Source: Plasmopara viticola
Taxonomy: Eukaryota > Oomycota > Peronosporomycetes > Peronosporales > Peronosporaceae
DNA length: 64,000 nt
Direction: 5' to 3'
Assembly: GCA_001695595.3 (NCBI GenBank)
Contig: MBPM02000027.1
Span: 744,001 to 808,000, forward strand
How positions within the stretch are numbered: position 1 is the stretch's first letter; the number at the start of each line of letters is the position of its first letter. This document shows, piece after piece, positions 56,901-64,000 of the stretch. A program made the translations under genes and the position numbers. Under the pieces are notes generated by a model. The model was not told the origin of the DNA. It saw only the letters and a program-made list of their open reading frames with translations, and ran no database searches.

Positions 56901-57657
56901 CAGGTCTGACGCAACCCGAATAAATATTACCTAGCCGCTGCAGAATATGGTGCCAAGCAGTATACAAGCCTGCTTTGCGCGACAAGAGGATATTCCACCG
57001 CTTAATGTGCGGCCTACAGCGCGAAATAACGGCGTCTGTGCGCGTGCTTTAAGTACCGCATCAACTTCCGCTCAAGGATTCCACTCGGCGTCGCGAGATC
57101 ATTGTCACCAGCCCAATTCATCAACAAGCATACACCCGAAATTTAATGAACATTCCGGGGCAAAACTCACTCATTCCCACGAAATACGTTACGTTCGTGA
57201 GCCAGAAAATCACTTTGCTCTTTTATGAGTCGATGATGACTCACCTCCGTGAATTATTGGCTTGAGCGTAATGCCAAGCCAAGGTAAGGGCGAAAGAACG
57301 TAAAGCGGGTACTTTAATTCGTACTAAATCCGGACGTGCAAACAACATTTTTTTATATAATTTGCCTGTTGCTCCTGCATTTAAACTAGAAAAGCCTTTA
57401 AGTCATCACTTCGAGCTTTTTGCATGAGTTTTGCGTGAAAAATGTTTCAGAGCCTCTGATAGACACGAGAACTCTTTCGCTGCTAACCGCACTTTATATA
57501 AAACGATATTGTCTTTAGGGGCCAAAATATGTCGAAGGAGGCCACTCTCACCTCGTATCTTCTCTATGAATAATAGCAGCTATTACCTTACAAGCTTGAA
57601 ATTGCTCTTACGGTCGGTCGGTCTTCACAGATGGGCTGCGGCTTTTCCGCGATAATT
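56901..57657. other. No gene recognised
   Basis: Short open pieces (56,947-57,228 and 57,431-57,655 on plus) without recognised motifs. Confidence 0.35.
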
Positions 57658-58480
57658 CTAGACGTTCAAGACCCGTAAGAATAAGCATTGTTTATTTGCT
57701 TCGTGGGTAAAACGACCGCTGTGCGTCACAGTGTGAGGCCTTGACCTACTTCGGAGAATTTTTTGATTTTGCATTGTCGATTGAACGCTCCACTCCCGCA
57801 GTCTTATGACAGCTTGTCCTCCGTCAAATCTCAATCGGCATATCGTAAGCCACCGCATCGCCATCACTTTTTTTCTCCCGATTAGCATGGTCGAGCGCGA
57901 GGACAATACTAAGAAGGATTGTGAGGGGTCTTTTGAAAACACACGAGACTAGTGGGACTGATAGTCCTACAATTTTCTTAAAGCTTCCAGCAAAGAAATT
58001 CTATATACGTTGATATTGTTGGCGTGTGAAACGACCCATTTTTCTCGAAACTCTGCAAAAAGATGATCGACAATACCGAATTTTCCTTCTGTTGCCCTGC
58101 AAATTTGTTCGGCCGACTTCACGCTAGTCTCCAAATGAGTTTTCCCACTTACTTCATGAGCGTTTTTGCTGTAACAAGTTAGCAAAAATTTACGGTGTCT
58201 GCAGCTATAGCTTTAAGAGGTGTGAAGCCCGAAGATGAGTTAAAGGTGCTGGCTCAACCATAAAGCTTCTTTGCTTCCGTATGGGAATTTCGCGCACATA
58301 ATTCGTATTGTTTTTTAAAGCACGCTGAAAAATGTATCTGTCTGGCCATTTCTTTGATCTATCTGCGGCTGATATGAGCAAACGAGTACCAAATAAGCAA
58401 ATTGGCGTCTCAAAAAAGTCTGTGTCCTCATACGACATTACCGTGCACGCAAGATAATGGTATATAAATTCCGTATTCAT
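57658..58480 (-). pseudogene. Unidentified coding-like remnant
   Basis: Three minus-strand open pieces (58,205-58,480, 57,967-58,185 and 57,658-57,942) follow each other in different frames. They look like one decayed gene: the first has 'YEDTDFFETPICLFGTRLLISAADR', the second 'AEQICRATEGKFGIVDHLFAEFREKW', the third an Arg-rich stretch. The second piece in particular reads like a folded helical protein. I do not recognise the family. Confidence 0.3.
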
Positions 58481-58499
58481 ACACTCGCCTTCTGCTTGC

Positions 58500-60000
58500 T
58501 TTTAAAATAGGTGCCGATTGCACCATCTTGCTCAGACGGTGTGCAAGCACATGTATGTTTAATTAACAGAAGGTCAAACACAAACTAAGACTAATGGACT
58601 GCTATTTTGTGGAAGAGCTTTTATGTGAGCCGCATTTAACCTCTGGCTTGTATCACACGCCTTCACATTCACACTTGTTTACCCACTTGTACATCCAGCC
58701 CACCAATTGGTTATTAAGACCGAAATAACAATTCTTTCGGACCAAATAACTGCTTATCGTTTCTCCAATAGCACATATACGTCATTTATATGCCATTCAA
58801 GGCAACAACTTGGAATCAATTTGCCCAAAGCGTCGCAAATTGTCAACTTCCTTAAAGCAAAAATGCTGCAATCGCAATTAAAAAACTCATCACTCGACTT
58901 TAGTAAGAAAGTGCACTGTGGTGATTTAGATTGGCTACGCATGTGTGTGAGCACAGTCGCAATAAGCTACCTTGCGACGTCTAAAGTATTCTTTCCCGAA
59001 ACTCTTTCAAGTCATGGAGGGGATTATTATCGATTGGTTATATGAGCCAACTCAATGTATGGCTCGCGTAAAAGCGTACATTGATTTGCAGGTTTGTGTT
59101 TGACACGGAAGCCACTCGTCAAGCAAATTCAGCCTAGAAGGCTTTTATTGGCACAGGCTTTACACAGCAATATGTTGACAGCCCTCTTGCCGTCGTTGTA
59201 AACTAGTGAACCGTAGCTTTGCCGTCCTCGTTGACACGAGGTCAAAATTGACCACAAAAAATTTGGAAGGTTGAGGGTGCAATCATAGTTTATATGTGGT
59301 TAGTGTATGTCAGCTTACTTTCTGTGCTATTCTCAAGTTTGGCGGCTCAAAGCTGCTGAAGTGAGTCAAGTTGATGCAATCGTAATCAGTTGCAGTAACG
59401 CGCTTTTGATGACATAGTCGGTAGCGTCGCTATGGCTTTGTCTCGTCCCACAAAGCAAGATTTACAGCTAAAGGCTTATCTTAATGCTATCAGGGGTATT
59501 TTAGAGATGAACTCAAAGTAAAGGGATAGTCCGCAAGACTAACATATTTAGCACCAAAAGTGTGCATAAAGCTAGCTAGACTCAACCATCGCCGTGATAT
59601 TTTGCCGTAATATCGTTTAAGCTTTTGACAAAGACCAAGTTAAACGGCTTTCACTGTCTCACGGTCTGGTCAAGTTTGATGACGGCTTACAAAAAGGCAA
59701 GGGACCTTATTGTTTCCTGCTGCAAAGAAACAATCGTATGTGGGTGTTGGTGTGGTGTGTATTGGTCATCATGACTTTAACAAAATTTTGAGATGGCTTT
59801 AGTTGGTCTTCAGAGCCAGCAGATCTCATTTATACATATATGGATGCGTTAAATGCGAAAGCGCATCTGGGTGAATATCCATTATCATCGAAACATTTGC
59901 CTGAACGTAGTTAGGCTTTGCTAGAGCGCTATAGTACTTGTGACACCGCTAAGTACTATAATTTCTAACTACTGGGCGGATCACGTGCTGTGTGAGTTAC
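58500..60000. other. No gene recognised
   Basis: One plus frame of 112 codons at 58,707-59,045 has normal composition but no motif, and it overlaps an antisense frame. The rest is decayed. Confidence 0.35.
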
Positions 60001-60061
60001 TCATTAAAAGTTGGTAGTAGCCGTCTAGTGTATTGATCATTTAACACCCGACCGTGCTGCT

Positions 60062-60382
60062 TTGAGCTTTGAAATAGATGTTTATGATAATGACGTGACG
60101 CAGCTTTGTTTGATTGTGCAAGCAGTGGCCGCCAGATCACAGTCGAATGCCGAACAGAGTATGTCGGTGAGAAGTACATCACATATTCTTGTCCTGCAGA
60201 TGAGCATTTCAAGTTCAAAAAGACATGTTAGCATTAAGGTTGAGTCCGCAATTACTATCAATGTAGAGCTTTTGGATTTTGTTAGACTTCTCATTGACGT
60301 TGGGAATATTTATTGCTTAATCACATTATCTTTCATTAAAACCATTACCCACCTGATACTGCCCGAACATTGCCTCAGATGA
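60062..60382 (+). pseudogene. Possible gypsy gag end and aspartic protease start
   Basis: The 106-codon frame contains 'RHVSIKVESAITINVELLDFVRLL' in its second half, which resembles the start of a retroviral-type protease (usual form 'VDSGATxN'), with E for D and A for G at the catalytic triplet. If so it is inactive. Upstream residues would belong to gag. The call rests on one motif. Confidence 0.35.
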
Positions 60383-60779
60383 AACTTCTTCACATGTCGA
60401 CTTCAAATCTGTTGTCTTATTGATTGGTGCTTTATACGAAGACTGGCACACGTATAAAGGACCGCCCTAGACGCAAGTAGATTAGGATAAAATTGAATTA
60501 CCGAAGAGGCTAATTACAGTTACTCTTGCTACTAGCACAATCAACAGTGACTATATTACTATAACATGCTCGCTTCGGCTACCTTCTGTCTACGATGAAG
60601 CGTTAACCATACATGCCTAGCGTCTTAGAGTTTACTAGGGTGTACGTGGTCTTAAAAACCGTTCACGCATGCAAAAACGATACGCAAGCTACGCTTGCTA
60701 GCTCTATATGTATAATAGACTAAGAATATTATCGAGGCTAATCCCCGAAAGCACCGAACCTTTTTTGTGCTTCAATGGT

Positions 60780-61060
60780 TCAAATAGCCACCCGTCAAGT
60801 TCACCAATTATCCAAAGACTCACCGATACGGACAGGAAGTTTTAGAATTTCTGAGGGCGGACACGAGATTTTAAATGTGTTTCTTGATGAGTTAATTGCA
60901 TTTGAGGACCATATAGGGCAAAATCTACGACAAAATGCCCGATACATTTCTTGGATGAGCCCATTCTCCCACAAAGCTGACGCAGCGAGCGAGACTCTAT
61001 GTGTCCCACCAATTACTAAACAAAAGGTGCCGTTCCATGAGACATTCACTTACTTTGGCT
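60780..61060. repeat. Anonymous repeat family A, copy 3
   Basis: It shares 'cggacaggaagt...gg.cggacac.a..tt.aatg.gttt' and 'tggatg.gcccatt.....c' with 63,090-63,420, and the same layout with 49,830-50,040. Open on both strands for 80-110 codons (plus frame to 61,104); the coding strand is undecided. Confidence 0.4.
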
Positions 61061-61579
61061 CACTGCAAATGAGGAGAGATTTTCTGATGTTAATACTCAG
61101 ATGATGAAGAAAAAAAATGAAGGCGAGTCGCATCTTTGTCTGTTTTGTGCGGAAAAAGATTTTTTAATGACCACTCTTCGTGTGGCGATACTTGTCTAAA
61201 ACCTAGCCACTACTCCTGACATGCGTGTTCTAAGAACCCTACGTATTTCGGCTTAAGAATATCTATCATTTAAGACAAAAATTATGACAACAGGGATGGT
61301 CTGCATCTGGTAGAGGATTTTAAAAGGAGCGCCACCACAGCACGGTTCGATTAAACAAATTAGCTTGAAAGTCAGTATATTTTACAAGGTACTACAACGT
61401 GAAACCAACTATCTTGCACAACATGCTTTACCTTAAGTTCATTTTCCTTTCAATGACCATCCAGCTTAAAAAGGTTTCGATTTTGGCTTAATTTGCTGCT
61501 GTATAGCGTGTATGAAACTATTTTTACCATACATAACACATGTATAAAAGGCCGCGGCTGACATGAAGAGCGCTCGCTG

Positions 61580-61760
61580 TTTCTACTTCCCGATTGCAAC
61601 GGCTTTAAGGTATTTGTAGTAGAAGTTCTGTACAGCGAGTCAACCATCTCACATCACAAGCCAATCTTGGCGTCCATGAGAGCTCCTCTATCTCATTTCA
61701 CAGTTGATCTCCGACCTTAGCGGTCAAGGATGTCTGAGGGAGCTGCTTTCACTAGGCCTT
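61580..61760 (+). repeat. Anonymous repeat family B, copy 3
   Basis: One plus frame reads 'DCNGFKVFVVEVLYSES' and 'ASMRAPLSHFTVDLRP', matching the pattern at 5,600-5,780 and, on minus, 32,080-32,240. Confidence 0.35.
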
Positions 61761-63089
61761 TTGCTTATATTATGGGAAGGCACCAGTAAAAACTCCCGTA
61801 ACCAGTCTGCTGTGACACGAAGACTTGCAAGTTATGCTCATTACACAGTACTCGCTTTATGGCATAAGCGTCATGACTGGCTTTATGACAAGATAGCGTT
61901 AACGTCGTCAAGAATATCTTATTGAAGTAGAGCTTCTATTTTTTATGAGTTTTGGATCGAAGATATAACCGTCCTCTCTCACCAAAAAACTGAGCCTTAC
62001 TTGAGCGACAGCGTCCGCAAAAAAGTGTTCTATGTGGCACCCTCCTTTTTGAGAAGAAAACGAGAAAGATAAATTCTCAGCATCAAATGGCGCACGAGTT
62101 GATGTCATTTGCACCAGGATCTAGTTGATGTAATACAACTCATGGGTTGCTAAAATCCACCAACAACGATCTTGAGTTTGCTTAGGCATGCACTGCTGCA
62201 ATTGGTTTAATCCGGCCATATCTCGAGTATTAAGCGCAGAATGGAAACGCTTCACACCAAGTCGCTCTCTTGATACTGAGGTTGTGGCACTTTGTGCTAA
62301 AAATGTATAGGTCGACTGTAAGAAAAAAAACGTAAGGCTGTGGCCGTGTATGACTCAATGCCATTGTTCCCAGCTAGATACATGATTAATCTCGTGACGA
62401 ATACCTCCTTTTAGTGCCTAAGCTCATAATCGGGCCTATGCAATACACATTAAACCCTGGGTGAGCTCGCATACTTGAAGAATTGTAATGGGCCTCTTCA
62501 GCACATGACTTTGAATAATGCGACAAACCGCCGGTGTAGTTTTGTTGTAGAAATGGTTTTGACTGCACATGTTGTAGTTTAACCAGATTGAATCTTACGA
62601 AAATTTAGCTTCTCGTACATTCAAATAGCTTAAAACACATTTTCAGACAACCATGGCATTTGAGCTTTCTGTATCGTACGTATTAATGCCTTGACAGATA
62701 CACGCCGTTGTGATGGCTAGCCTTCACTCACGTAATACCGCCATACTACAGCTCTTTTTTTTATGCTGGAGAACAAGCCGAGCCGCTTGCTTTTCTAACT
62801 CCTTTAACAATGCGTAAGCAGGTCAGAGATTTTACTTGGTATCCGATTATGGAATAAAGTCACTTCATACACTATACCGGTTGCGTTATAAGCGGGTCTC
62901 GTGAAACCGGACCTTCGTATTTCTTCGCCATTAAATAAAAAAAGGCGTCAACAGAGACCTCATCAATGCTGCGACAAAGAATGATCGCAAACCCATTTTC
63001 CTTGACCGGTGATCTAAACATATATCCATCCGGCTTTAGGTGGTGAATACGTTGAGCACTCGCCCGGCTCTTCGACCATTAGGGCTGTG
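61761..63089. other. No gene recognised
   Basis: Short antisense-overlapping frames and AT-rich DNA, with no motif. Confidence 0.35.
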
Positions 63090-63420
63090 ATAACGCGTCA
63101 TTTTATTGGCAGCGCTATCCTTACAAAGACGGACAGGAAAGTCGGGGGGTTTTAAGGGCGGAGACGCGACATTAAATGCGTTTGGTAAAAGGGTCGTGGA
63201 ATGTAAGAGCCAGTAAGAAAGAGCAAAGATAACGACAAAGTTCTTCGTAAATGTCACGGATGGGCCCGTTTGCCCGGGCTACCAAAGCAACAAATGAGGG
63301 ACTATGGGACTCGCCAACCGGACCTAAGGTCGAGAAAGATGTCCACTCAGTCTGGTCCGATGTGGACCGATAAGACCTTCTGGATGTGACTTCTCGGCCA
63401 GTAAAGGCCATAGCGGCAAG
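63090..63420. repeat. Anonymous repeat family A, copy 4
   Basis: Best matched to 60,780-61,060. The minus frame 63,172-63,438 (88 codons) is open but not preserved in the other copies. Confidence 0.4.
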
Positions 63421-64000
63421 CAAGGTTATTTGCGCCAAGAAATGTTTTCAGAAATCCCTCCTCTTCATTAAATAGAAGTCTTATCCCAGCGCAATCTTCC
63501 GGTAGCTATGTGATTGCCTTAAAAAATGGACCAAATTTTACATTAGGACATCATTTGGCATACTTAGTGTTCTGGCAACATAAGTGACATGCACCCAATG
63601 TGAGGAAACTCTCGGGTGCCTTACATACGACGCTTCAATACAAGAGACTACTCTCAAGAAACGAGATGAAGACGAATGCTGGCGATGGGTTAGACATAAT
63701 AAAAGTCGAAGTCGACTTTACCCCCACGTGAATGGACTGAGTATTCTAACACTCGCGAGGGCTCTGGGGTAGATTTATCTTCTCCACTTGTCGAAAGGCA
63801 ACCGGAAATATTTGCTGGCTTTCATGAAAAGTGCACAGCTGATGCCTTTTCAGCCGTTCCTTAAGACCTGTATCAAACGCCCCTTTACGGCATTTTAGTC
63901 CTTACGAGAAATTATGCTTTGGATCTTAGACAGCTAAGCCTCAACGATGGCGATCATTGTGTGATGTAAAACTTAAGCTTTTGCACATTAGAGGATACAA
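63421..64000. other. No gene recognised
   Basis: A plus frame of 62 codons at 63,584-63,772 has no motif, and the remainder is uninformative. Confidence 0.35.

Noticed and set aside
1..64000. tRNA or rRNA genes, telomere or long microsatellites
   Set aside because: No cloverleaf-like sequence with a convincing T-loop, no rRNA core motif and no long simple repeat was found by reading. A tRNAscan run would settle it.

Overview
The window looks like a repeat-rich, gene-poor stretch of a eukaryotic genome, most likely an oomycete of the Phytophthora/downy mildew group. The reasons are one long intronless, higher-GC gene in AT-rich surroundings, and decayed Ty1/copia, Ty3/gypsy (chromodomain type) and Mutator-like (MULE) elements. 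The lineage call is an inference from gene and transposon style; genus and species cannot be read from the sequence. No tRNA, rRNA, CRISPR or bacterial-style operon was seen.

The organising theme is one gene family. The only long open copy (ORF 36,230-38,359 on +; first ATG 36,377) encodes a three-part protein: a remnant of prephenate dehydratase (PDT), an ACT regulatory domain, and a complete fold-type I PLP-dependent aminotransferase. Five decayed relatives surround it: copy 1 at 945-1,895 (+), copy 2 at 15,930-20,190 (+, split by a gypsy element), copy 3 at 20,330-21,310 (-), copy 5 at 41,078-43,070 (-) and copy 6 at 54,270-55,820 (+). Upstream and downstream DNA was copied too, so large segments were duplicated rather than mRNAs retroposed. 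Copies 2/3 and 4/5 are convergent pairs.

Layout: 0-15 kb holds gag-like remnants, copy 1 and anonymous repeats. 15-21.3 kb holds copies 2 and 3. 21.6-25.9 kb is a copia element with a 5-bp target duplication. 26.67-29.05 kb is a MULE with 107-bp inverted ends and a 9-bp target duplication. 29.2-35.1 kb holds duplicated gypsy gag-like DNA. 35.1-40.8 kb holds the long open gene between two oppositely oriented SINE-like retroposons. 41-44.6 kb holds copy 5 and an upstream region rebuilt by tandem duplication around three near-identical palindromes, one with its centre inverted. 44.7-49.1 kb is a second copia element. 52.9-53.5 kb is a MITE with long inverted ends. 54.3-57 kb is copy 6, and 57-64 kb is decayed DNA with gypsy-like traces.

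If expressed, the aminotransferase of copy 4 could act on aromatic or prephenate-type substrates. Its PDT part lacks the residues and the second lobe needed for dehydratase activity, and copy 4 has also lost the N-terminal start and presequence region seen in its relatives. Nearly everything else is mobile DNA or debris. Many boundaries are by-eye alignments within the window and carry tens of bases of uncertainty.
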